DNA of 64,000 nucleotides from Haloprofundus halophilus (GTDB lineage Archaea > Halobacteriota > Halobacteria > Halobacteriales > Haloferacaceae). Numbering within the stretch: position 1 is the first letter of the stretch; every line of letters starts with the position of its first letter. The position numbers and the translations under genes are program-made. Where the stretch lies: positions 1,834,474 through 1,898,473 of the forward strand of contig NZ_QQRR01000001.1 in the NCBI RefSeq assembly GCF_003439925.1. The letters run 5' to 3'. Positions 52,188 through 61,255 of the stretch are shown here, piece by piece. The notes under the pieces are model-generated. The model did not search any database, was not told where the DNA came from, and saw nothing but the letters and a program-made list of their open reading frames with translations.

Positions 52188-52255
52188 GACGGACGAAGCG
52201 CGTTCGGAACTGCTAACAGGCGGGCAAACGGTGTCCACGACAATCAGCACTCAGT

Positions 52256-53758
52256 ATGCGACTCCCGGAATCACAGGTCGCGGTGTTGGAAGCCGCGAGT
52301 ACGGACGAAAAGCCCGTCGGCGAACTCGCCGACGAGACAGGACTCAAGCCGGAGGCGGTGACGCGCGCCGCCTTCGACCTGCGCGACGACGGCCTCGTCG
52401 CCATCGACGAGCGGACGGAGACGACGACGACGCTCACCGACGAAGGAGAACAGTACGTCGAGGCGGGCCTCCCCGAGGTTCGCCTCTACCGCGCCGCCGT
52501 CGACGCGGGCGGTGCCGACGGCGCGGTGCCGATGGGACAGGTCGTCGGCGCGTCGGGCCTCGAAGGCCCCGAGGTCGACATCGCGCTGTCGAACTTCGCG
52601 CGGAAGGGTTACGGCCGCATCGACAGCGGCGAGTTGGTCGTCGACGCCGACGCGGACCCCGACGCCGACGCTGAAGCGAACGCGCTGGCCGCCCTCGCCG
52701 CCGGCGAGAGGGTCGACGACGAGGCGACGCTCGACGAACTCGACCGCCGCGGCCTCGTCGATAGAGACGAGTCGACGGTTCGCTCCGTCTCGCTCACCGA
52801 CGACGGCGTCACCGCGATGATGGAAGGCGTGGAGGTCGCCGAGACGGTCGACCGCCTGACTCCCGAACTGCTCACGTCGGGCGAGTGGCGCGACGTGGAG
52901 TTCACCGAGTACAACGTCGAAGCCGACGCGCCCGAGGAGCGCGGCGGGAAGGTCCACGTCCTCCGCCAGACCGCCGAACGCGTCAAAGACACGCTCGTCG
53001 GCATGGGCTTCCAGGAGATGGAGGGGCCGCACGCCGACGCGGAGTTCTGGATCAACGACTGCCTGTTCATGCCGCAGGACCACCCGGCGCGCACCCACTG
53101 GGACCAGTTCGCCCTCGACGTGCCGCCGATGAAGGAGATTCCCGAAGACCTCCTCGACCGCGTCGAGTCGGCGCACCGCGAGGGCGTCGGCGACGACGGC
53201 GACGGCTACCACTCGCCGTGGACCGAGGACGTCGCGCGCGAAATCGACCTCCGGGGACACACCACGTCGCTGTCGATGCGCTACCTCTCGGGCTACGCCG
53301 AGGGCGACCTCGAACCGCCGCAGCGGTACTTCTCCGTCGAGAAGGTGTACCGCAACGATACCTTGGACGCGACCCACTTGCTCGAATTCTTCCAGATAGA
53401 GGGGTGGGTGATGGCCGAAGACCTCTCGGTGCGCGACCTGATGGGGACGTTCGAGGAGTTCTACCGCCAGTTCGGCATCACGGACGTCCAGTTCAAGCCG
53501 CACTACAACCCCTACACGGAGCCGAGCTTCGAGCTGTTCGGCCGCCACCCGACGACGGGCGAACTCATCGAAATCGGCAACTCGGGCGTGTTCCGTCCCG
53601 AAGTGCTCGAACCGCTCGGCGTCGACTGCGACGTGATGGCGTGGGGGCTCGCGCTCGAACGTCTCGCCATGCTCGTCACGGGCGCCGAAGACATCCGAGA
53701 CCTGCACGGAACGCTCGCCGACCTCGACTTCCTGCGGAACGCGGAGGTGATTCGCTAA
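52256..53758 (+). CDS. pheS: Phenylalanine--tRNA ligase alpha subunit PheS
   Basis: 500 residues. N-terminal winged-helix domains (MRLPESQVAVLEAASTDEKP, VTRAAFDLRDDGLVAIDERT), then class II catalytic core: motif 1 GFQEMEGPHADAEFWINDCL, motif 2 HTTSLSMRYLSGYAEGDLEP, PQRYFSVEKVYRNDTLDATH, and motif 3 EVLEPLGVDCDVMAWGLALE RL. Long archaeal-type alpha subunit. Charges tRNA-Phe with the beta subunit; operon with pheT (TAATG overlap). Confidence 0.96.
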   Translation: MRLPESQVAVLEAASTDEKPVGELADETGLKPEAVTRAAFDLRDDGLVAIDERTETTTTLTDEGEQYVEAGLPEVRLYRAAVDAGGADGAVPMGQVVGASGLEGPEVDIALSNFARKGYGRIDSGELVVDADADPDADAEANALAALAAGERVDDEATLDELDRRGLVDRDESTVRSVSLTDDGVTAMMEGVEVAETVDRLTPELLTSGEWRDVEFTEYNVEADAPEERGGKVHVLRQTAERVKDTLVGMGFQEMEGPHADAEFWINDCLFMPQDHPARTHWDQFALDVPPMKEIPEDLLDRVESAHREGVGDDGDGYHSPWTEDVAREIDLRGHTTSLSMRYLSGYAEGDLEPPQRYFSVEKVYRNDTLDATHLLEFFQIEGWVMAEDLSVRDLMGTFEEFYRQFGITDVQFKPHYNPYTEPSFELFGRHPTTGELIEIGNSGVFRPEVLEPLGVDCDVMAWGLALERLAMLVTGAEDIRDLHGTLADLDFLRNAEVIR

Positions 53759-55545
53759 TGCCAGTCGTAGACGTAGACACCGACGAACTTCGCCGGTTGA
53801 CCGGCCACGAGGAGAAATCCGACGACGAGTTCAAAGAGGACCTGTTCGCGCTCGGACTCGAGTACGAGGGCGAGACCGAGGACGGCCTGCTCCAGTTCGA
53901 GTTCGGTCCGGACCGCCTCGACCGCCTCTCGGTCGAGGGCGTCGCCCGGTCGCTCCGCTACCAGTACGGCGACGACCGCGGCGTGTACGTCCCGCAGACG
54001 AACGCGCCGGACTGGACCATCGAGGTCGACGAGTCGGTGCCCGAGCAGCGGCCGTACGTGACGGGCGCGGTCGTCCGCGGCGTCGACCTCGACGCGGACG
54101 CCCTCGACTCGCTCATCCAACTGCAGGAGAAACTCCACGCGACGATGGGTCGAAAGCGCGCCAAAGGCGCCATCGGCATCCACGATCTGGTGATGTTGAA
54201 GGGGGCGAACCTCGGCGAGCGCGACGTCGGAGCCGACAGCGGCCCGGAGGAGGTGAACGAGCGGCGCGAGTCGAGTCCGTCGACGAGGGGGAACTCCATC
54301 ACCTACCGCGGGGTCGACCCCGACGGCGAACGGTTCGTCCCGCTCGATTCGGACGCCGAACTGACGCCCGCCGAGGTGCTCGAACGGCACCCGACCGGCG
54401 AGAAGTACGCCGACATCGTCGCCGACTACGAGCGCTACCCGGCTATCTACGACGAACTCGGTCTCTTCTCGTTCCCGCCGGTCATCAACGGCCGCCGCAC
54501 CGAGGTCGACGAGGACTCGACCGACCTGCTGGTCGAACTCACCGGCACCGACCAGTGGACCATCGACAAGATGTGCAACATCATCTGCTACGCGCTGTCG
54601 GCGCGCGGCGGGACCGTCGAGCAGGTGGAAGTCGAGACGCCGGACGGAACGCTCGTCCGCCCCGACTTCGACGTCGACACCAAGACCGTGAAGCACGACC
54701 GCATCGAGACGCTCTTGGGAACTGAGCTGGAGTTCGAGGCGGTCGTCGACCTGTTCGAGCGCTCCGGACTGGACGCCACCACGAATCTCGGCGAGGAGAT
54801 GAGCTACGACGTCGAGATTCCCCCGTACCGCGTCGACGTGCTTCACCCGGTGGACCTCGTCGACGACGTGGGCCGCGCCTACGGGTTCAACACGCTCGAA
54901 CCGCGCTACCCCGACGTGGGGACCGTCGGCGGCCGCCACGAGCGCTCGGACCTCGAACGCGCGGTGCGCGAGCGACTCGTCGGCCTCGGCTTCGAGGACA
55001 TGCTCAACTTCCACATGACCGACGAGGCGACGAACTACGACCGGATGAGCATCGAATCCGACTCGGAGAGCGACGCCGAGACCCCACTCGGCGCGACGCC
55101 GCCGGTCCGCATCGTCGAACCCTACAGCGAGGACTACACGATGCTGCGGACGTGGGCGCTGCCGTCGCTGATGACGGTGTTGGAGAACAACACGCACCGC
55201 GCGTACCCGCAGGACCTCTCGGAAGTCGGCTTCGTCGCCCACGAGGATAGCGAGGAGAACACCGGCGTCGCCGAGAGCCACCGCGTCGCGGGCGTGCTCG
55301 CTCGCCACGACGCGACGTACGAGGACGCGAAAGCCAAACTGCAGGCGCTCTGCCGCGACTTCGGCGTCGAACTGGCGACGCCCGCGGCCGAACACCCGTC
55401 GTTCATCGACGGGCGGACCGCCGCCGTCGTCGTCGACGGCGAGGAAGTCGGTGTCGTCGGCGAAGTGCACCCCGAGGTGCTCGTCGAACACGACCTCGAA
55501 CTGCCCGTCGTCGCGTTCGAGTTCGAGTTGGCGGCGCTGGAGTAA
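53758..55545 (+). CDS. pheT: Phenylalanine--tRNA ligase beta subunit PheT
   Basis: 595 residues from ATG 53758 (MPVVDVDTDELRRLTGHEEK), overlapping the pheS stop. B1 domain near the start, B3/B4 core QEKLHATMGRKRAKGAIGIH, B5 domain and the class II-like core with ELTGTDQWTIDKMCNIICYA and PPYRVDVLHPVDLVDDVGRA, ending AFEFELAALE. A haloarchaeal acidic insertion sits at about residues 165-185 (GADSGPEEVNERRESSPSTR). Required for tetramer (alpha2beta2) and amino-acid binding scaffold. Confidence 0.95.
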   Translation: MPVVDVDTDELRRLTGHEEKSDDEFKEDLFALGLEYEGETEDGLLQFEFGPDRLDRLSVEGVARSLRYQYGDDRGVYVPQTNAPDWTIEVDESVPEQRPYVTGAVVRGVDLDADALDSLIQLQEKLHATMGRKRAKGAIGIHDLVMLKGANLGERDVGADSGPEEVNERRESSPSTRGNSITYRGVDPDGERFVPLDSDAELTPAEVLERHPTGEKYADIVADYERYPAIYDELGLFSFPPVINGRRTEVDEDSTDLLVELTGTDQWTIDKMCNIICYALSARGGTVEQVEVETPDGTLVRPDFDVDTKTVKHDRIETLLGTELEFEAVVDLFERSGLDATTNLGEEMSYDVEIPPYRVDVLHPVDLVDDVGRAYGFNTLEPRYPDVGTVGGRHERSDLERAVRERLVGLGFEDMLNFHMTDEATNYDRMSIESDSESDAETPLGATPPVRIVEPYSEDYTMLRTWALPSLMTVLENNTHRAYPQDLSEVGFVAHEDSEENTGVAESHRVAGVLARHDATYEDAKAKLQALCRDFGVELATPAAEHPSFIDGRTAAVVVDGEEVGVVGEVHPEVLVEHDLELPVVAFEFELAALE

Positions 55546-55557
55546 GCCGTTCACATC

Positions 55558-55652
55558 TCCGTTTCCTCTCTTCGTTCTCCCTTCGTTCTCTCTCTCCTCT
55601 CTTCGTTCTCCCTTCGTTCTCTCTCTCCGCTCTCTCCGCTCTCTTCGTTCTC
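55558..55652 (+). terminator. Pyrimidine-rich repeat after pheT
   Basis: Tandem TCTTCGTTCTCCCTTCGTTC units with CTCTCTCTCC spacers in about 90 bp, starting 13 nt after the pheT stop. T-rich runs on the coding strand are the archaeal termination signal, and similar arrays follow the trans-sulfuration gene and valS. Confidence 0.5.
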
Positions 55653-55710
55653 GCAGCGTCTGCCGTATATCCGACCTCGATTCTCTTCGGCTGAACACAA
55701 ATAACTCGAA

Positions 55711-55725
55711 AGAATATCTATTTTT
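55711..55725 (+). promoter_or_regulatory. AT-rich promoter region of the trans-sulfuration gene
   Basis: AGAATATCTATTTTT lies 25-30 nt upstream of an in-frame ATG at 55744 and 75 nt before 55795; a second TATA (GTATATG, 55761-55767) is about 30 nt before 55795. Start choice therefore depends on which is used. Confidence 0.45.
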
Positions 55726-55794
55726 GCGTTATTCTTCTTGGGAATGTCAGGCTCCGAAGGGTATATGTGGCTGATTGTCGCACATCGAGTCGTC

Positions 55795-57051
55795 ATGAAC
55801 CCTCACGAAAAACAGTTCGAGACGTTGTCGGTGACCTACGGCGAACGCGACCAGCGCCCCGCCGAGGGCGTCGAGGACGTCGTCGTCCCCCTCCACCTGA
55901 GTTCGACGTACGAGATTTCCGACATCAACCCCGACGTGGGACTCGAAGATCTGGACCCCGACGAGGGGCAGTTCCTCTACTCGCGGCTCTCGAACCCCAC
56001 GCGGAACGCGCTCGAACACCGGTTGGCGGCGCTCGAAGGCGGCGAACACGGGTTCGCCTTCGCCTCCGGTACCGCGGCCATCGTCGCCACGGTGATGGCC
56101 GCCGTCGAACCCGGCGACCACGTCGTCGCCTTCGACGACCTCTACGGCGGGACGCGCACGATGCTGACTCGACTGTTCGAGGAACGCCTCCACGTCGACG
56201 TGTCGTTCGTCGACGCCCGCGAGGTCGACGCCGTCGCAGACGCGATGCGCGAGGAAACCACGTTGGTCTGGATGGAGACGCCGACGAATCCCCTCCTGCG
56301 TCTCTGCGACATCGAAGCCATCGTCGAGGTTGCGCGCGAACACGGCGCGCTTCTCGGCGTCGACAACACCTTCCTCAGTCCGGCGTGTCAGAACCCGCTG
56401 GAACTCGGCGCCGACGTGGTCGTCCACAGCACGACCAAGTACCTGAACGGTCACAGCGACTCGCTGGGCGGGGCGGCCGTCACCGACTGTCCGGACCTCT
56501 CGGAGGAGATCGCGTTCCTCCAGCGCGTCGGTATGGGGAACATGCTCTCGCCGTTCGACTCGTATCTCGTGTTGCGGGGGACGAAGACGCTCCCGCTGCG
56601 GATGCGCCAGCACAACGAGAACGCGATGGAAGTCGCCGAGTTCTTGGAGGACCACGACCGCGTTCGGGCGGTTCACTACCCCGGCCTGGAGAGCCACCCG
56701 CAGCACGAGCTGGCGAATCGGCAGATGTCGGGCTACGGCGGCGTGCTCTCGGTGGAACTGGACGCGGACCTCGACGGCACCGCCGAGTTCCTCGGCCACC
56801 TCTCGGAGTTCTCGCTGGCGGTGAGCTTGGGCGGCGTGGAGTCGCTCGTTGAACACCCGGCGACGATGACTCACTCGCCGCTGTCGCAGGCCGAACGCGA
56901 CGAACTCGGCATCTCGAACTCGCTGATTCGAATCTCGGTCGGCGTCGAGCACGTCGACGACCTCGTCTCGGACTTGGAGGCCGGATTCGCGGCGCTGGCG
57001 TCACACTCGACGGCGGGAAGCGACGCGGCGGCGACGTCGGACGACGACTAA
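55795..57051 (+). CDS. Trans-sulfuration enzyme (cystathionine gamma-synthase/lyase family, PLP)
   Basis: 418 residues from ATG 55795 (MNPHEKQFETLSVTYGERDQ); an ATG at 55744 in frame would add 17 residues. PLP-dependent Cys/Met metabolism family: SRLSNPTRNALEHRLAALEG, FASGTAAIVATVMAAVEPGD, PLP-Lys in VVHSTTKYLNGHSDSLGG (Lys about 207), C-terminal SLGGVESLVEHPATMTHSPL. Catalyses gamma-replacement or gamma-elimination in methionine/cysteine synthesis; cystathionine synthase versus lyase cannot be separated here. Confidence 0.93.
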   Translation: MNPHEKQFETLSVTYGERDQRPAEGVEDVVVPLHLSSTYEISDINPDVGLEDLDPDEGQFLYSRLSNPTRNALEHRLAALEGGEHGFAFASGTAAIVATVMAAVEPGDHVVAFDDLYGGTRTMLTRLFEERLHVDVSFVDAREVDAVADAMREETTLVWMETPTNPLLRLCDIEAIVEVAREHGALLGVDNTFLSPACQNPLELGADVVVHSTTKYLNGHSDSLGGAAVTDCPDLSEEIAFLQRVGMGNMLSPFDSYLVLRGTKTLPLRMRQHNENAMEVAEFLEDHDRVRAVHYPGLESHPQHELANRQMSGYGGVLSVELDADLDGTAEFLGHLSEFSLAVSLGGVESLVEHPATMTHSPLSQAERDELGISNSLIRISVGVEHVDDLVSDLEAGFAALASHSTAGSDAAATSDDD

Positions 57052-57054
57052 CTC

Positions 57055-57149
57055 GGTTCGCTTCGCCGTTTCGCTCTCTCGCTTCGTTCTCCCGTCTCGC
57101 TTTCCCGTTTCGTTCTCCCGTCTCGATTTCCCGCTTCGCTTTCCCGTGG
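57055..57149 (+). terminator. Pyrimidine-rich repeat after the trans-sulfuration gene
   Basis: Direct repeats of CGCTTCGTTCTCCCGTCTCG and CGCTTTCCCG units fill the gap to the convergent FMN gene. Related to the arrays after pheT and valS. May act as a two-way terminator for converging genes. Confidence 0.5.
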
Positions 57150-57599
57150 TCACTCGTCGGTTCCGACCTCTTTTCGCCCCGTGAGCGTTTTCGGGTCGAG
57201 GCGGTACTCCCTGAACGTGATCTCCTCCGGCGGCCGCTCGAAGATGTCCACTTCCGGAATCTCGACCGCCCACAACCCCTGGACGGCGCTCGACTCGTAG
57301 GACGCCTCGGTCACGTCTTCGAGCGTGCCGGTCGCCACGGCGCTTCGCCAGCCATCGTCGGTCTGGGCGTGCGCGACGAACGTGACGGGCCTGTCGACGA
57401 CCTCCTCCTTTGTGCTCTCCGGTCGGAACGAGAGCCGAAAGTAGAAGCTCCGCGTCTCCGCGTCGTACCCGTACGACACCGGAACGGTGAACGGCGACTC
57501 GTCGACTCCCTCGCCGAAGGAGATGACGCCTGTACCCCCGGACCCGAGGAACTCGTTCAGTTCGTCGGCGCTCAGTTGCACCCAGCGGATTCCCTGCAT
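57150..57599 (-). CDS. Pyridoxamine 5'-phosphate oxidase-like FMN-binding protein
   Basis: 149 residues from ATG 57599 (MQGIRWVQLSADELNEFLGS). Split-barrel flavin fold: GTGVISFGEGVDESPFTVPV SYGYD, FYFRLSFRPESTKEEVVDRP, TFVAHAQTDDGWRSAVATGT. Such haloarchaeal proteins are FMN- or haem-binding oxidoreductases of unknown substrate. Divergent from valS. Confidence 0.85.
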   Translation of the reverse strand: MQGIRWVQLSADELNEFLGSGGTGVISFGEGVDESPFTVPVSYGYDAETRSFYFRLSFRPESTKEEVVDRPVTFVAHAQTDDGWRSAVATGTLEDVTEASYESSAVQGLWAVEIPEVDIFERPPEEITFREYRLDPKTLTGRKEVGTDE

Positions 57600-57723
57600 A
57601 CCGTGCGTACGTCGTGGCAACACAAAACAATCCGGTCGCGTCCGTCTCGGCCCCGCGCGGCCGGGATTTCCGTCTGCCAACCGAGGCGTTTAACAGCGGT
57701 CCGGGGAGTAGACTCCGACGAGA

Positions 57724-60315
57724 ATGCCCAGTGGAGCATACGACCCGGAGGCCACGGAACGAAAGTGGCAGGAGCGGTGGCTCGACGAGGAGACGTACGA
57801 CTACGACGACGCCGCGGTAGACGGGGATACGGTCTTCTCCATCGACTCGCCGCCGCCGACGGTGTCGGGGAGTCTCCACTGGGGCCACGTGTACGGCTTC
57901 ACGCTACAGGACTTCGTCGCCCGCTTCGAGCGGATGCGCGGCGAGAACATCTTCTTCCCGTTCGGCTACGACGACAACGGCATCGCCTCCGAGCGACTGA
58001 CCGAGGACGAACTCGGTATCCGACACCAGGATTACGAGCGCCGCGAGTTCCAACAGCTCTGCCGCGAGGTCTGCGCCGAGTACGAGTCGGAGTTCACCGA
58101 GAAGATGCAGGCGCTCGGCATCTCCATCGACTGGGACCGGACCTACCGGACCATCGAGCCGCGCGTCCAGCGCGCCTCGCAGCTCTCCTTCATCGAACTG
58201 TACGAACAGGGCCGCGAGTACCGCCAGCGCGCCCCCGCCATCTGGTGTCCCGAGTGCGAGACGGCGATTTCGCAGGTCGAAACGGAGGACGACGAACAGC
58301 CGAGTCACTTCCACGACATCGAGTTCGAGGTGACCGACTCCGACGAGTCGTTCGTCATCTCGACGACGCGGCCGGAACTCCTCCCGGCCTGTGTCGCCGT
58401 CTTCGTCCACCCCGACGACGACGACAACCAGCACCTCGTCGGCGAGGAGGCGACGATTCCGCTGTTCGGTCAGTCCGTCCCGATCATCGCCGACGACCGC
58501 GTCGACATGGAGACGGGGTCGGGCATCGTCATGTGCTGTACGTTCGGCGACCAGAACGACATCGAGTGGTACCAGGCGCACGACCTCGACCTCCGCATCG
58601 CCATCGACGAGTCCGGCACGCTGACCGAGGTGGCCGACGAGTACGCCGGCCTCGACCGCGACGAGGCCCGCGAGGCTATCGTCTCGGACCTCGACGACGC
58701 GGGCGTCCTTCTGGACCGCCGCAGCATCACCCACGTCGTGAACGTCCACGAGCGCTGCGGGACGAGCGTCGAGTTCCTCGTCACCGAGCAGTGGTACATC
58801 AAACTGCTCGACAAGACCGACGAGTATCTGGAGGCGGGCCGCCAGATGGAGTGGTTCCCCGAGAAGATGTTTACTCGATATAAGAACTGGATAGAGGGAC
58901 TGCAGTGGGACTGGTCCATCTCCCGACAGCGCTCCTCGGGGATTCCGTTCCCCGTCTGGTACTGCGCGGAGTGCGACCACGAGGTCATCGCCCGCAAGGA
59001 GGACCTGCCGGTCGACCCGCTGTCGGACGACCCCCCGGTCGACGCTTGTTCGGAGTGCGGCCACGACGAGTTCGTTGCCGAGGACGACGTGTTCGACACG
59101 TGGGCCACCTCCTCGCTGACGCCGCTCATCAACGCCGGCTGGGACTGGGACGCCGAGAGCGAAGAGTACGCGATGGAGCGACCCGAGATATATCCGTTCG
59201 ACGTGCGCCCGCAGGGCCACGACATCATCTCCTTCTGGCTGTTCCACACCGTCGTCAAGTGTTACGAGCACACCGGCGAAGTGCCGTTCGACTCGGTGAT
59301 GATCAACGGGATGGTGCTCGACGAGAACCGCGTGAAGATGTCCAAATCCCTGGGCAACATCGTCTCGCCCGACGAGGTGCTCGACGAGTACCCCGTCGAC
59401 GCCGCGCGCTACTGGGCCGCCGGCAGCGCCGTCGGCGACGACCTGCCGTACAACGAGAAGGGCATCGTCGCGGGCGAGAAGCTCCTGCGGAAGCTGTGGA
59501 ACGCCTCGAAGCTCGTCGACAGCCTCACCCCCGACGAGCGACTCGACGAGCCCGACGACCTGCGGGCCATCGACCGCTGGCTGCTCGCGGAGATGGACGA
59601 CACCGTCCGATTCGTCACCGAGAAGCTCGAAGCCCGGGAGTTCTCGAAGGCCCGAGATCACCTCCGGAGCTTCTTCTGGCACACGTTCTGCGACGACTAC
59701 CTCGAAATCGCCAAAGAGCGCGACGACGAGTCGGCGGCGTACGCGCTCCAGACGGCGCACCGACGCTTCCTGAAGCTGTTCGCTCCGTTCCTCGCGCACA
59801 TCGCCGAGGAACTGTGGCGCGAGATGTACGACGACCGCAGCGTCCACAACACCGAGTGGCCCGAACCGCTCGGCCTCGACGCCGACCACGAGGCCGGCGA
59901 GACGGCGATGGCCGTCGTCGGCGCGCTACGCAAGTACAAGAGCGACGCGCAGTTGTCGCTGAACGCGTCCATCGACACCGTCGACGTGTACGGTAACGTC
60001 GCCGGCTTCGAGGAGGAGATACAGCGGGTGATGCACGTCGAGTCGCTGTCGACGCTCGAAGAAGAACCCGAAATCGAGTCCGTCGTGACGGGCATCGACC
60101 TCGACTACTCCGTCGTCGGCCCCGAGTACGGCAGTCAGGTTCCGGATATCGAAGCCGGACTGGAAGCCGGCGAGTACGAACTCGGCGAGAACTCGCTCTC
60201 GGTCGCGGGGCTCGAACTCGACTCGGAGATGTTCGAGGTCGACCGCGAGCGCCGGTACACCGGGGAGGGCGAGATGCTCGAAGCGGGCGACGCAATCGTC
60301 ATCGTGCGGAACTGA
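57724..60315 (+). CDS. valS: Valine--tRNA ligase
   Basis: 863 residues. Class I motif SLHWGHVYGF (HIGH variant, H52-H55), ATP-binding KMSKS motif RVKMSKSLGNIV (K538), editing domain with TTRPELLPACVAVFVHPDDD and GSGIVMCCTFGDQNDIEWY, zinc-ribbon-like CAECDHEVIARKEDLPVDPL and CSECGHDEF. Charges tRNA-Val and edits Thr. TATA-like TTTAAC (57688-57694) precedes. No partner gene in the operon. Confidence 0.97.
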   Translation: MPSGAYDPEATERKWQERWLDEETYDYDDAAVDGDTVFSIDSPPPTVSGSLHWGHVYGFTLQDFVARFERMRGENIFFPFGYDDNGIASERLTEDELGIRHQDYERREFQQLCREVCAEYESEFTEKMQALGISIDWDRTYRTIEPRVQRASQLSFIELYEQGREYRQRAPAIWCPECETAISQVETEDDEQPSHFHDIEFEVTDSDESFVISTTRPELLPACVAVFVHPDDDDNQHLVGEEATIPLFGQSVPIIADDRVDMETGSGIVMCCTFGDQNDIEWYQAHDLDLRIAIDESGTLTEVADEYAGLDRDEAREAIVSDLDDAGVLLDRRSITHVVNVHERCGTSVEFLVTEQWYIKLLDKTDEYLEAGRQMEWFPEKMFTRYKNWIEGLQWDWSISRQRSSGIPFPVWYCAECDHEVIARKEDLPVDPLSDDPPVDACSECGHDEFVAEDDVFDTWATSSLTPLINAGWDWDAESEEYAMERPEIYPFDVRPQGHDIISFWLFHTVVKCYEHTGEVPFDSVMINGMVLDENRVKMSKSLGNIVSPDEVLDEYPVDAARYWAAGSAVGDDLPYNEKGIVAGEKLLRKLWNASKLVDSLTPDERLDEPDDLRAIDRWLLAEMDDTVRFVTEKLEAREFSKARDHLRSFFWHTFCDDYLEIAKERDDESAAYALQTAHRRFLKLFAPFLAHIAEELWREMYDDRSVHNTEWPEPLGLDADHEAGETAMAVVGALRKYKSDAQLSLNASIDTVDVYGNVAGFEEEIQRVMHVESLSTLEEEPEIESVVTGIDLDYSVVGPEYGSQVPDIEAGLEAGEYELGENSLSVAGLELDSEMFEVDRERRYTGEGEMLEAGDAIVIVRN

Positions 60316-60319
60316 GTCG

Positions 60320-60385
60320 GTCGCGTCTCGCTCTCGCATCCGGTTTCGCTCCCGTTTCACTCCCGTTTCTGTCCCCGCCGCTTCT
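60320..60385 (+). terminator. Pyrimidine-rich repeat after valS
   Basis: TCTCGCTCTCGCATCCGGTT and TCGCTCCCGTTTCACTCCCG units run 5-60 nt after the stop, of the same family as those after pheT and the trans-sulfuration gene; contains TTTC tracts suited to archaeal termination. Confidence 0.45.
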
Positions 60386-60416
60386 TTCGGTGTCGGAGCG
60401 CGCAGAACCTCACCTC

Positions 60417-60426
60417 ACTTTTTTCC
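60417..60426 (+). promoter_or_regulatory. TATA box of the FNT gene
   Basis: CACTTTTTTC is centred 27-28 nt before GTG 60450, so transcription would start at the start codon. It decides between GTG 60450 and the earlier in-frame GTG at 60390. Confidence 0.6.
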
Positions 60427-60449
60427 TGCCGTCCGACGACTGTGAACGT

Positions 60450-61229
60450 GTGACCGTCGCTCCCGCTCCCGACGAGATTTTCGACCGGGCGGCCGAAGAG
60501 GGCGCCCGACGCCTCGACCAGTCGTTGCTCGAACTCGTCTCGACGAGTTTCATCGCCGGGTTCACCATCGTCTTCGGCCTGGCCGCGCTCGGCATCGTCC
60601 GCGCGGCGGTCGGACCGGGGCTCGGCCACCTCGCCGGCGCGCTCGCCTTCGGCGTCGGCCTCGTGTTCCTCATCGTCGGACGGGCAGAACTGTTCAACGA
60701 GAACTTCTTCGACCCCGCGGCGAAGGCGGCCCTCGACCCCGACTCGTGGCTTATCGGGCCGCTCCTTCGGCTGTGGGTCGTCACGTTCACGTTCAACCTC
60801 GTCGGCGGTGCCCCGTTCGTGTTCCTCCTCTCCGTCGACGGCGCGCTGCCGGCGGGCTCGGCGGAGGCGCTGAGCACAGTCGCCGAGGAGATAATCCACC
60901 GCGGGACGGTCGCCGAGTTCGTGAAAGCGTTCACCGGCGGCGCGCTCGTGACCCTGCTGTCGTTTCTCCTACAGGGCGTCAACAGCGTCGGAAGCCGTAT
61001 CTCCCTGGCCTACATCGTCGGCGTCCTGTTGGCTTTGGGCCCCTTCGACCACGTCATCGTCACCGTGCTGCACGTGCTGTTCGGCATGTTCTTCGGCGTC
61101 GATATCGGCCTCGGTGCGCTGGCGGCGACCACGGCCGTGGTCACGGCGGGTAACCTCGTGGGCGGACTCGGACTCGTCACCCTCACCCACGTCGCGCAGG
61201 TGAGAGGCGCGCGCGAGGCCGGCGACTGA
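60450..61229 (+). CDS. Formate/nitrite transporter (FNT) family channel
   Basis: 259 residues from GTG 60450. Six hydrophobic helices: FIAGFTIVFGLAALGIVRAA, LAFGVGLVFLIVGRAELFNE NFF (the FNT helix 2 motif), WVVTFTFNLVGGAPFVFLLS, IVGVLLALGPFDHVIVTVLH (with the channel His of the central constriction), AAVTAGNLVGG-type helix 6. Pentameric anion channel for formate, nitrite or HS-; specificity unclear. Alone between valS and pyrD. Confidence 0.9.
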   Translation: MTVAPAPDEIFDRAAEEGARRLDQSLLELVSTSFIAGFTIVFGLAALGIVRAAVGPGLGHLAGALAFGVGLVFLIVGRAELFNENFFDPAAKAALDPDSWLIGPLLRLWVVTFTFNLVGGAPFVFLLSVDGALPAGSAEALSTVAEEIIHRGTVAEFVKAFTGGALVTLLSFLLQGVNSVGSRISLAYIVGVLLALGPFDHVIVTVLHVLFGMFFGVDIGLGALAATTAVVTAGNLVGGLGLVTLTHVAQVRGAREAGD

Positions 61230-61255
61230 ATCGGACGCCGCGCGGCGCTGCTCCT

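Noticed and set aside
51965..52243. 92- and 98-codon minus-strand ORFs in the pheST leader
   Set aside because: No start context, Arg/Ser/Pro-rich, and antisense to the better supported leader.
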